Shown here: positions 1 through 7,121 of the stretch, piece by piece
How the letters are laid out: every line of letters starts with the position of its first letter
Numbering within the stretch: position 1 is the stretch's first letter
Assembly (NCBI RefSeq): GCF_000744225.1
Contig: NZ_JQLN01000006.1
Span: 186,001 to 250,000, forward strand
Length of the DNA stretch: 64,000 nucleotides
Direction of reading: 5' to 3'
DNA from: Kitasatospora mediocidica KCTC 9733
Lineage (GTDB): Bacteria > Actinomycetota > Actinomycetes > Streptomycetales > Streptomycetaceae
Translations under genes and position numbers: made by a program
Notes under the pieces: model-generated
Told to the model about the DNA's origin: nothing
Databases searched by the model: none
The model's input: the letters and a program-made list of their open reading frames with translations, nothing else

Positions 1-7
1 CGGGGGC

Positions 8-493
8 GTGACGGACGGCACTGACAGGCATGCGGGTGGCAACGCGCCCGCCGGGTTCGAACTGGGCACCGACGGACCCGGGACCATCGTCGTCGGACTC
101 GACGGCTCCGACTCCTCCTACCGCGCGGCCGCCTACGGCGCGGGCCTGGCCCGGCGGCAGGGGGCGCTGGTCGCCTTCGTCTACGTCCAGCCCGTCCAGG
201 CGGCGGGCGCGATGATGGGGGTCGCGGTGGACGCGATCACGCAGGAGGTCGCCGAGGGCCTGCTGGCCGAGATCCGGCAGGCCGTCGAGCGACTCGGCGA
301 TCCGCGCTCGCTGCGCTGGGAGTTCCGTACCTTCCATGGCGACCCGTACCACGAGCTGGCGAAGGCGGCCGACGACCTCAGGGCCGACGCGGTGGTCGTC
401 GGCGTCTCCGAACACGTGGGGCACCGGATCGTGGGCTCGGTCGCGGTGCGCCTGGTCCGGGCCGGGCGCTGGCCGGTGACGGTCGTGCCCTGA
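8..493 (+). CDS. Universal stress protein (UspA family)
   Basis: Predicted cytoplasmic single-domain Usp protein of 161 residues that binds nucleotide and takes part in stress or dormancy responses. An N-terminal tail of about 25 residues precedes the Rossmann-like core, which opens with the strand TIVVGLDGSDSS. The C-terminal part has the family layout, with DAVVVGVSEH followed by GSVAVRLVRAGRWPVTVVP, where small residues normally contact ATP phosphates. I used the GTG at the left edge because it leaves a full-length domain; a start further left cannot be excluded. The stop codon lies inside a 14-base tandem repeat that continues downstream. Confidence 0.85.
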   Translation: MTDGTDRHAGGNAPAGFELGTDGPGTIVVGLDGSDSSYRAAAYGAGLARRQGALVAFVYVQPVQAAGAMMGVAVDAITQEVAEGLLAEIRQAVERLGDPRSLRWEFRTFHGDPYHELAKAADDLRADAVVVGVSEHVGHRIVGSVAVRLVRAGRWPVTVVP

Positions 494-539
494 CGGTCGT
501 GCCCTGACGGTCGCGCCCTGACGGTCGCGCCCTGACGGT
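477..539. repeat. 14-base tandem repeat across the usp stop codon
   Basis: The unit TGACGGTCGTGCCC occurs at 477 and 491; the variant TGACGGTCGCGCCC occurs at 505 and 519; a half copy starts at 533. The second copy supplies the TGA stop of the stress-protein gene, so the array looks like serial duplication of the last codons of the gene. The final half copy merges into a TGACG-N3-CGTCA palindrome at 533-545. Confidence 0.85.
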
Positions 540-590
540 ACGTCAGCGCCACGGGCGGCCCGGGCCGTGAGGTGCGGTCAGACGATGAAC

Positions 591-596
591 TAGCCT
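591..596 (+). promoter_or_regulatory. -10 hexamer, probable leaderless promoter of the MFS gene
   Basis: TAGCCT ends seven bases before the ATG at 604, the spacing expected if transcription starts at the start codon. No ribosome-binding site is visible in those seven bases. No clear -35 hexamer is seen. Confidence 0.4.
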
Positions 597-603
597 GCTG
601 GCC

Positions 604-1863
604 ATGATCGAACTCAGCCTCGCCCAGCGGATGACCGGGCGAATAACCGACGCGCTGCCGCCGCGCGGTCCGCAGCGGTCGCTGCTGCTGTCCAGCTTCG
701 TGAACCGGGTCGGCAACGGGCTGTTCAACACCGCCTCGGTGCTCTACTTCACGCGGGTGGTGCACCTGTCGGCGGCTCAGGTCGGGCTCGGGCTCACCAT
801 CGCGGGGGTGGTGGGGCTGTTCGCGGGCATTCCGGCGGGAGACCTGGCGGACCGGCGCGGGCCACGCGGGGTGATGATGCTGACGCTGGCGGTCCAGGCG
901 CTGACGATGACGGCGTTCGTCTTCGTGCACGCCTGGGGCGCGTTCACGCTGATCGCCTCGCTGGACCTGCTGGCGGCCTCCGCCAACAACGCCGCGCGCG
1001 GCGCGCTGATCGCGCGGGTCGGCGGCGACCGGCCGGCGGCGTTCCGGGCCAGGCTTCGCACCTTCGTCAACGTCGGTGTGGTGTGCGGGACTCTGGGCGC
1101 GGCCTTCGCCGTCCAGATCGACAGCCGGGCGGCGTACACGGCGCTGATCCTGGCCAACGCCGCCAGTTACGTCGGCTGCGGGCTGCTGCTCCTGCGGGTG
1201 CCGAACTACCAGGCGCTGCCCCGGCCGAAGCGCGAGAGCCGCTGGGCGGCGCTCGCCGACCGGCCGTTCGCCCTCTTCGCGCTGCTCGACGGCGCGATGG
1301 GCCTCCAGTACCCGGTCGCCTCGCTGTTGCTGCCGATCTGGATCGCCGCGCACACGCACGCGCCGCGGTGGACCGTCGCCGCCGTCTACGCGGTCAACTC
1401 GGCGGTCTGCGCGCTCTTCCAGCTCAGGATCGGCTCCGCGGTGGAGACCCCGCGCCAGGGTGGCCGGGCGCTGCGGCTGGCCGGGCTGCTCTTTCTGCTG
1501 AGCTGTCCGCTGATGGCCCTGACCGCCGACGTCCCGCCGTGGGCCGCGATCGTGCTGCTGCTCGTCGCGATCACCGTGCACAGCGTCGGGGAGGTGTGGC
1601 AGTCGTCGGCCGGCTTCGCGCTCGGCTTCGGTCTGGCGCCCGAGCACGCCCAGGGCCAGTACCAGGGGCTGGTCGGGCTCGGGTTCGACACCGGCCAGGC
1701 GCTGGCACCGGCGCTGCTGGCCACGGTCTGCCTCGGGCTCGGTCAGCTGGGTTGGCTGCTGCTCGGGGTGTTCTTCGCGGTCCTGGGCCTGCTCGGCCCC
1801 CCGCTCACCGCCTGGGCCGAACGCACCCGCCCGCCCGCACCCGCGGCGTCGACGTCCGGCTGA
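604..1863 (+). CDS. MFS transporter
   Basis: Integral membrane transporter of 419 residues with about 12 hydrophobic segments, the usual size of the major facilitator superfamily. The loop between helices 2 and 3 carries the MFS signature form GDLADRRGPRG (about residues 80-90). A central hydrophilic stretch (PKRESRWAALADRP) separates two six-helix halves. The family includes drug and metabolite exporters driven by proton exchange; nothing here fixes the substrate. The ATG at 604 follows a -10 hexamer closely and may be leaderless. It is probably monocistronic; the GNAT gene follows after 89 bases. Confidence 0.85.
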   Translation: MIELSLAQRMTGRITDALPPRGPQRSLLLSSFVNRVGNGLFNTASVLYFTRVVHLSAAQVGLGLTIAGVVGLFAGIPAGDLADRRGPRGVMMLTLAVQALTMTAFVFVHAWGAFTLIASLDLLAASANNAARGALIARVGGDRPAAFRARLRTFVNVGVVCGTLGAAFAVQIDSRAAYTALILANAASYVGCGLLLLRVPNYQALPRPKRESRWAALADRPFALFALLDGAMGLQYPVASLLLPIWIAAHTHAPRWTVAAVYAVNSAVCALFQLRIGSAVETPRQGGRALRLAGLLFLLSCPLMALTADVPPWAAIVLLLVAITVHSVGEVWQSSAGFALGFGLAPEHAQGQYQGLVGLGFDTGQALAPALLATVCLGLGQLGWLLLGVFFAVLGLLGPPLTAWAERTRPPAPAASTSG

Positions 1864-1952
1864 GCGCGCCGGCACCGCCAACACCGCCGACCCCGTCGGC
1901 ACCGCCACAAACGCACTGGCGGGCCGGGCGGCTGTGGCGGCATCCTGTCCTG

Positions 1953-2441
1953 ATGCTGATCAGAGAAGCCACCGTCGCGGACTGGCCCGCCATCTGGCCG
2001 TTCTTCCACGCGATCGTCGCCGCCGGCGAGACCTTCACCTACCCGCTCGACCTCACCGACGAGCAGGCCCGCGACTGGTGGCTGCTCGCGCCCCCGAACC
2101 GTACGGTCGTCGCCGTCGACGAGGACGGAACGGTCCTGGGGACGGCCAAGATGAACGTCAACCACCTGGGCAACGGCTCGCACATCGCGGGCGCCAGTTA
2201 CATGGTCGACCCGGCGCACGCGGGCCGTGGGGTCGGCCGGGCGCTCTGCTCCTACTCGCTGGAGTGGGCCCGCGCGGCCGGGTTCCGGGCGATGCAGTTC
2301 AACGCCGTGGTGGAGACGAACGTCAACGCGGTGCGGCTCTACCGCTCGCTCGGCTTCGAGATCCTGGGCACCCTGCCGGAGGGCTTCCGGCACCCGCGCG
2401 AGGGCCTGGTGGGGCTGCACATCATGTACCGCCCGCTCTGA
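1953..2441 (+). CDS. GNAT family N-acetyltransferase
   Basis: Cytoplasmic acetyl-CoA-dependent acyltransferase of 162 residues covering one complete GNAT fold. The start MLIREATVADWPAIWPFF is the usual GNAT opening. The acetyl-CoA loop reads VDPAHAGRGVGRALCSYSLE (Q/R-x-x-G-x-G/A motif, about residues 88-107), followed by the late-domain motif NVNAVRLYRSLGFEILG. The substrate cannot be read from sequence; this subgroup includes phosphinothricin and ribosomal-protein acetyltransferases. The same frame is open far upstream through the MFS gene, but similarity to the family begins only at 1953. Confidence 0.85.
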   Translation: MLIREATVADWPAIWPFFHAIVAAGETFTYPLDLTDEQARDWWLLAPPNRTVVAVDEDGTVLGTAKMNVNHLGNGSHIAGASYMVDPAHAGRGVGRALCSYSLEWARAAGFRAMQFNAVVETNVNAVRLYRSLGFEILGTLPEGFRHPREGLVGLHIMYRPL

Positions 2442-2463
2442 CCGGACCGGAGCACCCGGACCC

Positions 2464-2481
2464 CCTTACGGAAGTCGTACG
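2464..2481 (+). promoter_or_regulatory. Shared TTACG element, copy 1 (upstream of GT87 gene)
   Basis: CCTTACGGAAGTCGTACG is identical over 18 bases to a site at 6302-6319 and resembles a degenerate one at 10442-10458. It contains TACG twice with an 11-base period, the spacing typical of OmpR/PhoB-type direct repeats. It ends 51 bases before the ATG at 2532. The regulator encoded at 6369 is the obvious candidate to bind it; that is inference. Confidence 0.55.
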
Positions 2482-2531
2482 GCGGGCCGTCGGGAGCACG
2501 CGCGGGGCACCGCGGGTGGGAGGGTGACGAG

Positions 2532-3941
2532 ATGTCCGGTTCTCGCTCCTCCTGGTTCTGCCTAGCCGCCGTCGCGGCGCTGACCGCCGCCCTCGGGCTG
2601 ACCTTCACCGGCGGCGGCACGCTCGCGCGGCACGGCCCGCTGTACGTCTGGTACCCGGTGGACCTCGGGCTCTTCGCGCTCGCGCTGCTCGCACTGCGCC
2701 GGGTGCCCGCGCGGCGGGTGGCGGGACTGGTGCTGCTGGGCAGCGTCGTGGTGGCCGGCGCCGGGCTGCTGGCCGCGCCGCGGACCAGCGACGACGCCTA
2801 CCGGTACCTCTGGGACGGACAGGTCCAGGTCGCCGGTATCTCGCCCTACGCCTATCCGCCGGACGCGCCGCAGCTCGCCGCGCTGCGCGCGCACGCCCCG
2901 GCGCTCTTCCCGCCCGCCGGCGACTGCGTCGGCTGGGACCTTCGGCGCGCCGCGCCCGGCTTCTGCAGCCACGTCAACCGGCCGGGCGTGCCCACCATCT
3001 ACCCGCCGGTCGCCGAGGCCTGGTTCGCGGGCCTCGACCTGGTCGGCCACGCGCACGGGGTGCGCACCGCGCAGGTCGGCGGCGCGCTGCTGGCGGTGGC
3101 CACCACCGGTGCGCTGTTGGTGCTGCTGCGCCCGGAGCGCCGGCGTCGGGCCGCGCTCTGGGGGTGGTTCCCGGGCGTCGCGGTGTGGTCGGTGAACGAC
3201 GCGCACGTGGACACCCTCGGCGCGTTGCTGATGGTGCTCGGCCTGGGCCTCGCCGCCCGGGGCCGCCGGACGGTCGGCGGCGCTGCGCTCGGGGCGGCGG
3301 TGGCGGTGAAGCTGATCCCGGCCCTCGCGCTGCCCGGGACGCTGTCGGGCCTGCTGGCGCGCGGGGGCCGCTCGCGTGCCGAGCGCGGCCGGATGCTGCT
3401 GCTGCCGTTGGTGGCGCTGGGCGTCTTCGTGCTGAGCTATCTGCCCTACCTGGCGCTCTCCGGCAGCAAGGTGCTCGGCTTCCTGCCCGGCTACCTGCGC
3501 GAAGAGGGCTACGACCAGGGCCAGGTGCAGCGGTTCGCGCTGGTCCGGCTGGTGCTGCCGGACTCGCTGGCCGCCGCCGGGGCCGCCGCCGTGGTGCTGG
3601 CCGCGGTGCTGTACGTGCTGTGCTGTGGCGATCCCGACCGGCCGTGGCGCGGCGCGCTGCTGGTCACCGGGACGGCGCTGCTGGCTCTGACGCCGGCCTA
3701 CCCCTGGTACGGGCTGCTGGTGGTCGCGCTGGTCGGGCTCGACGGCCGCTGGGAGTGGCTGGGCGTGCCGGCCGCCGGGCAGGTGCAGTACCTGCTCGGC
3801 GGCGACGCCCAACAGCCCGCCTACGCGGCGGCGTTGGGACTGGTGCTGGCGGCCGCGGTGGTCCGTGCGCGACGGCCGTCCCGGGTGGGACCCACCAGCC
3901 GGGTCAGGATTCGGCGTCCTCCAGTCGGAAGCCGACCTTGA
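2532..3941 (+). CDS. Polytopic membrane glycosyltransferase (GT87/MptB-like, GT-C fold)
   Basis: Integral membrane protein of 469 residues with about ten hydrophobic segments. The first extracytoplasmic loop has the acidic motif DDAYRYLWDGQV (about residues 86-97) followed by ISPYAYPP, typical of polyprenyl-phosphate-mannose-dependent transferases of the GT87/MptB type. Such enzymes add hexoses to lipid-linked glycans on the outer face of the membrane. The ATG at 2532 has GGGAGGGTGACGAG just before it. A TTACG element shared with the nearby two-component operon lies upstream. The last 38 bases overlap the convergent dodecin gene. Sugar donor and acceptor are unknown. Confidence 0.75.
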   Translation: MSGSRSSWFCLAAVAALTAALGLTFTGGGTLARHGPLYVWYPVDLGLFALALLALRRVPARRVAGLVLLGSVVVAGAGLLAAPRTSDDAYRYLWDGQVQVAGISPYAYPPDAPQLAALRAHAPALFPPAGDCVGWDLRRAAPGFCSHVNRPGVPTIYPPVAEAWFAGLDLVGHAHGVRTAQVGGALLAVATTGALLVLLRPERRRRAALWGWFPGVAVWSVNDAHVDTLGALLMVLGLGLAARGRRTVGGAALGAAVAVKLIPALALPGTLSGLLARGGRSRAERGRMLLLPLVALGVFVLSYLPYLALSGSKVLGFLPGYLREEGYDQGQVQRFALVRLVLPDSLAAAGAAAVVLAAVLYVLCCGDPDRPWRGALLVTGTALLALTPAYPWYGLLVVALVGLDGRWEWLGVPAAGQVQYLLGGDAQQPAYAAALGLVLAAAVVRARRPSRVGPTSRVRIRRPPVGSRP

Positions 3942-4122
3942 CGGTCACCTGGTAGTGGCCGATCACGCCGTTCTCGACGTGGCCGCGGACGCCCACCACC
4001 TCGAACCAGTCGACGTTGCGCAGGGTCTGCGACGCGCGCGTCAGGGCGTTGCGGATCGCGGCGTCGGTGCCCTCGTGGGAGGTGCCGACGATCTCGGTCA
4101 CGCGGTAGGTGTGCTCGGACAT
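3904..4122 (-). CDS. Dodecin family flavin-binding protein
   Basis: Small cytoplasmic protein of 72 residues, the normal dodecin length. Dodecins form dodecamers that store or buffer flavins or CoA. The opening MSEHTYRVTEIVGTS, the middle DWFEVVGVRGHVENG and the end YQVTVKVGFRLED match the family's helix plus three-strand pattern. I chose the ATG at 4122 because GGAGG sits about six bases upstream and it gives the standard N-terminus; a longer in-frame start exists at 4188. Its 3' end overlaps the 3' end of the glycosyltransferase gene on the other strand. Confidence 0.9.
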   Translation of the reverse strand: MSEHTYRVTEIVGTSHEGTDAAIRNALTRASQTLRNVDWFEVVGVRGHVENGVIGHYQVTVKVGFRLEDAES

Positions 4123-4234
4123 GGCGGCCTCCGGGGCGGGACGGCTGGTGGTGGGGAGCTGCTGTTTCTCCCCTCCACCGTGCGGCATCCCGCCCCGGTC
4201 CGCGCGTCGGACGGCTGCCCCGCGCAGCGCAGCC

Positions 4235-4924
4235 TCAGCGGCGCAGCGCCACGAAGGCGCGCCCCCGCACGGTCCAGCGCTCGCACTCGGTCAGCCCCGC
4301 CTCGGCCGCGCAGCGGGCGGCGGCCGTGGCGTCCAGCCGGGCCCAGCGGAACGGCGGCCCGCACCACCCGGTGGCGTCCTCGACGCGGACCGTCAGCCGT
4401 TCGTCCGCCTCGCCCGGCTCCACCTCGGCGAGCAGCATGCCGCCGGGGGCCAGCAGCTCGGCGGTCCGGGCCAGCAGCGCGGTCGGGTCGCCGCCGATGC
4501 CGAGGTTGCCGTCGGCGAGCAGCGCGGTGCCCCAGCGGCCCTCGCCGGGCAGCGGGTCGAAGACCGATCGGCAGAGCGCCGCGCCGCCGAGCCTGCGGGT
4601 GCGCAGGACCGCCGCCCGGGTGATGTCCACGCCGAGTGCGGGCAGGCCGCGCGCCAGCAGCTCGGTGACCAGCCGCCCGGGGCCGCAGCCGATGTCCAGC
4701 ACCGGGTGGCCTGTGGCCAGGCAGCGCAGCAGCAGGCTGCGGTCGGCGGCGTCGGGGGGCGCGCACCAGCGTTCGACGTCCAGCTGGTGGCGTCCGCCGT
4801 CGGCGCGGCGCAGCCAGAGCGGGCCGCGTCCGGTGCGCATCGCCTCGGCGAACGGGTCGTCGCTCCACGGCCGGGTGGCCGGACGGACGGCGGGGCGAGC
4901 GGTGGTGGTCTGCAGCAGGCTCAC
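4235..4924 (-). CDS. Class I SAM-dependent methyltransferase
   Basis: Predicted cytoplasmic methyltransferase of 229 residues. Motif I is VLDIGCGPGRLVTELL in mid-protein, followed by VDITRAAVLRTR (motif II region) and APGGMLLAEVEP (motif III region). The N-terminal region contains WLRRADGGRHQLDVERW, as in small methyltransferases found beside GT2-DUF2064 proteins in streptomycetes. The start ATG overlaps the TGA of the upstream glycosyltransferase by four bases (4921-4924), so the two are very likely translationally coupled. The acceptor is unknown; the partner suggests a sugar or lipid-linked glycan. Confidence 0.8.
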   Translation of the reverse strand: MSLLQTTTARPAVRPATRPWSDDPFAEAMRTGRGPLWLRRADGGRHQLDVERWCAPPDAADRSLLLRCLATGHPVLDIGCGPGRLVTELLARGLPALGVDITRAAVLRTRRLGGAALCRSVFDPLPGEGRWGTALLADGNLGIGGDPTALLARTAELLAPGGMLLAEVEPGEADERLTVRVEDATGWCGPPFRWARLDATAAARCAAEAGLTECERWTVRGRAFVALRR

Positions 4925-6255
4925 CCGGTCACCCCGGCGCGCCGGGCGACCGCGATCTCGCGCAGGCGGGCCGCGAAGCGACCGTCGGGGACCTGGGCGG
5001 CGGCCTGGTCGGCATCCGCGGCGGTGTCCACGTCGGTCAGCTCGGGCAGTCGGCGGACGGCCAGGCCGTTCGCCGCGAGCCGTTCCAGCAGGATCCGGCC
5101 GGTCTCCGGGGAGGACATCGGCACCCCGACCAGCAGGCGCCGCGCCAGCTCGGCGCTGGGCCGGGCCAGGCCCAGCGCCCAGAAGCCGCCGTCGGACGCC
5201 GGCCCGTACCAGGCGTCGGCGCCGCAGCGGGCGGCGGCGGCCAGCGGCGCGGCCAGCGTCTCGGCGCGCAGCTGCGGGGTGTCCATGCCGACCAACAGCG
5301 CCGGGGCGCCGGCCGGGGCGTGCGCGAACGCGTCGGCGAGCCGGACGTCCAGTCCGCCGTCCGGCTGCGGCAGCACCTCCCAGCCGGGTGGCAGCCAGCC
5401 TCCGGGCGCGCCGTCCAGCAGCAGCAGCCGGCGACCGGCCGGGACGGTGCCCAGCGTGTGCAGCGTGTCGGCGAGGGCGGCCTCGGCCAGCGCGGCGGCC
5501 TGCTCGGGGCTGTACGGCGGGGTGAGCCGGGTCTTCACCCGTCCGGGGACCGGGGACTTGGCGATCACCAGCAGGGTCGGCGACGGCGCCGCCAGCACGG
5601 CGCGCATGTCCTGGACGGCCTGGCGGGTGCCGCGCAGGGTGCCGGTCACCTTGGAGCGCCCGGCACGCGGTCGGTAGTCGACGTCCACCTCGGCGATCCG
5701 CATCCCGGCGGCGGAGGCGGTGAGCACCATCTCCAGCGGGTAGCCGGAGCGGCGGTCGCCCAGGCCGAGCGCGAGCAGCCGCTCGCGGCGGGCCGCGCGC
5801 ATCGGGCCGAGGTCGTGCAGCGGGGCGCCGGTGCGGGCGCGCAGCCGGCGGGCGAGCACGGTGTTGGCCAGCCGGGCGTGGGCCGGCCAGGCGCCCAGCG
5901 CGGTCGGCCGGCGTCGCCCGAGCACGAGATCGGCCTCGCCGGACAGCACCGGGTCCACCACACGCGGGAGTTGGGCCGGGTCCAGCGAGCCGTCGCAGTC
6001 CAGGAAGCAGACCAGCTCGGCGGTGGCGGCCAGCAGCCCGGCGTGGCAGGCGGCGCCGAAGCCGCGGCGCGGCTCGTGCACCACGGTGGCACCCAGCGAG
6101 CGGGCCAGCTCGGCCGAGCCGTCGGTGGAGCCGTTGTCGACGACGACGGCCCGCCAGCCCGGCGGGATCCGGCCGAGTACCCAGGGCAGGGCGGCCGCCT
6201 CGTCGAGGCAGGGCAGCACGACATCGACGCAGGGGGTGGGGGAGGGAGTGGTCAC
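4921..6255 (-). CDS. Two-domain GT2 glycosyltransferase fused to DUF2064 (cofC-like) transferase
   Basis: Fusion of about 444 residues. The N-terminal half (to about 225) is a GT2 nucleotide-diphospho-sugar transferase with VVLPCLDEAAALP, VVVDNGSTDGS, CFLDCDGSLDP (DxD-type metal site) and the polyprenol-phosphate-transferase-like YRPRAGRSKVTGT. The C-terminal half (LLVIAKSPVPGRVKTRLTPP onward, with VGMDTPQL and GPASDGGFWALGL) matches the DUF2064/TIGR04282 transferase family, related to nucleotidyltransferases. The fusion suggests one protein both makes and uses an activated sugar; that is inference. I chose the GTG at 6255, which sits seven bases after a TAGCGT -10 sequence; a GTG at 6282 is in frame. 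It is divergent from the response regulator. Confidence 0.8.
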   Translation of the reverse strand: MTTPSPTPCVDVVLPCLDEAAALPWVLGRIPPGWRAVVVDNGSTDGSAELARSLGATVVHEPRRGFGAACHAGLLAATAELVCFLDCDGSLDPAQLPRVVDPVLSGEADLVLGRRRPTALGAWPAHARLANTVLARRLRARTGAPLHDLGPMRAARRERLLALGLGDRRSGYPLEMVLTASAAGMRIAEVDVDYRPRAGRSKVTGTLRGTRQAVQDMRAVLAAPSPTLLVIAKSPVPGRVKTRLTPPYSPEQAAALAEAALADTLHTLGTVPAGRRLLLLDGAPGGWLPPGWEVLPQPDGGLDVRLADAFAHAPAGAPALLVGMDTPQLRAETLAAPLAAAARCGADAWYGPASDGGFWALGLARPSAELARRLLVGVPMSSPETGRILLERLAANGLAVRRLPELTDVDTAADADQAAAQVPDGRFAARLREIAVARRAGVTG

Positions 6256-6262
6256 GCCGTCC

Positions 6263-6268
6263 ACGCTA
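6263..6268 (-). promoter_or_regulatory. -10 hexamer of the GT2-methyltransferase unit
   Basis: Read on the minus strand, TAGCGT ends seven bases before the GTG at 6255, consistent with a leaderless transcript. The same hexamer and spacing occur before the epimerase at 10391. Confidence 0.45.
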
Positions 6269-6293
6269 CGCACGGTCACCACGTCAGAGGTGG

Positions 6294-6319
6294 TTACGGC
6301 ACCTTACGGAAGTCGTACG
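6294..6319. promoter_or_regulatory. Shared TTACG element, copy 2 (divergent promoter region)
   Basis: The 18-base CCTTACGGAAGTCGTACG (6302-6319) is preceded by another TTACGG at 6294, giving three TACG cores at about 10 and 11 bases spacing. It lies between the GT2 gene and the response regulator, ending 50 bases before the regulator start at 6369. This is the array expected for an OmpR-type activator binding its own promoter; binding is not proven. Confidence 0.6.
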
Positions 6320-6356
6320 AGAGCCCTCGTGGCGCCGCCCGCGCTCTCGCACTCCC

Positions 6357-6362
6357 TATGCT
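6357..6362 (+). promoter_or_regulatory. -10 hexamer, leaderless promoter of the two-component operon
   Basis: TATGCT ends six bases before the GTG at 6369, so transcription should begin at the start codon. No -35 hexamer is visible 17 bases upstream, which suits an activator-dependent promoter served by the TTACG repeats at 6294-6319. Confidence 0.55.
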
Positions 6363-6368
6363 CGAAGC

Positions 6369-7121
6369 GTGACAGAGACCCCGCCGACCCCGCCGCCCCC
6401 CGCGACGTCCGCCGCCCGTGTGCTGGTGGTGGACGACGACCCGACCGTTGCCGAGGTGGTGACCGGCTACCTGCTGCGCGCCGGGTACGCCGTGGACCGC
6501 GCGGCGGACGGCCACGAGGCGCTGGAGCGCGCCGCGGCCGGGCGCCCCGATCTGGTGGTGCTCGACCTGATGCTGCCCGGGATCGACGGCCTGGAGGTCT
6601 GCCGGCGGCTGAGGGCCGGCGGCGCGGGCCCGGCGGTGGTGATGCTCACCGCCAAGGGCGAGGAGTCGGACCGGATCCTCGGGCTGGAGTTGGGTGCGGA
6701 CGACTACGTCACCAAGCCGTTCAGCCCGCGCGAGCTGGTGCTGCGGATCCAGTCCGTGCTGCGCCGCCATGCCGCCCCGGCGCCGGGACCGGGCGTCGCA
6801 CCGCTGCGCGCCGGGGATCTCACGCTCGACCCGCAGGCCCGCCGGGCTTACCGCGGCGAGCGCGAACTCTCGCTGACACTCAGGGAGTTCGACCTGCTGT
6901 CGTTCATGGCGCAGCACCCCGGGAAGGCGTTCGGCCGGGAGGAACTGATGCACAAGGTGTGGGGCTGGGACTTCGGCGACCTGTCCACCGTCACCGTGCA
7001 CGTGCGGCGGCTGCGCGAGAAGGTCGAGGACGATCCGGCGGCGCCGGTGCTGATCAGTACCGTGTGGGGCGTCGGCTACCGCTTCGACCCCGCCACCGGG
7101 CCCGGGGGTGCGTCCGCGTGA
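6369..7121 (+). CDS. OmpR/PhoB family response regulator
   Basis: Cytoplasmic transcription regulator of 250 residues. The receiver domain (about 17-130) has the acidic pocket VDDDP, the phosphorylated aspartate D66 in VVLDLMLPGIDG, the switch threonine in MLTAKGEE and the lysine in DDYVTKPFSP. The C-terminal winged helix (about 150-245) has LTLREFDLLSFMAQHPGKAF and VTVHVRRLREKVEDD. A proline-rich head of about 15 residues precedes the receiver. The GTG start is probably leaderless. It overlaps the kinase gene by four bases (GTGA), so the pair is coupled. Likely targets are the TTACG elements of this region. Confidence 0.93.
   Translation: MTETPPTPPPPATSAARVLVVDDDPTVAEVVTGYLLRAGYAVDRAADGHEALERAAAGRPDLVVLDLMLPGIDGLEVCRRLRAGGAGPAVVMLTAKGEESDRILGLELGADDYVTKPFSPRELVLRIQSVLRRHAAPAPGPGVAPLRAGDLTLDPQARRAYRGERELSLTLREFDLLSFMAQHPGKAFGREELMHKVWGWDFGDLSTVTVHVRRLREKVEDDPAAPVLISTVWGVGYRFDPATGPGGASA

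Noticed and set aside
477..539. Tandem repeats considered as a CRISPR array
   Set aside because: Units are directly adjacent with no spacers and are only 14 bases long. No cas gene is present in the window.
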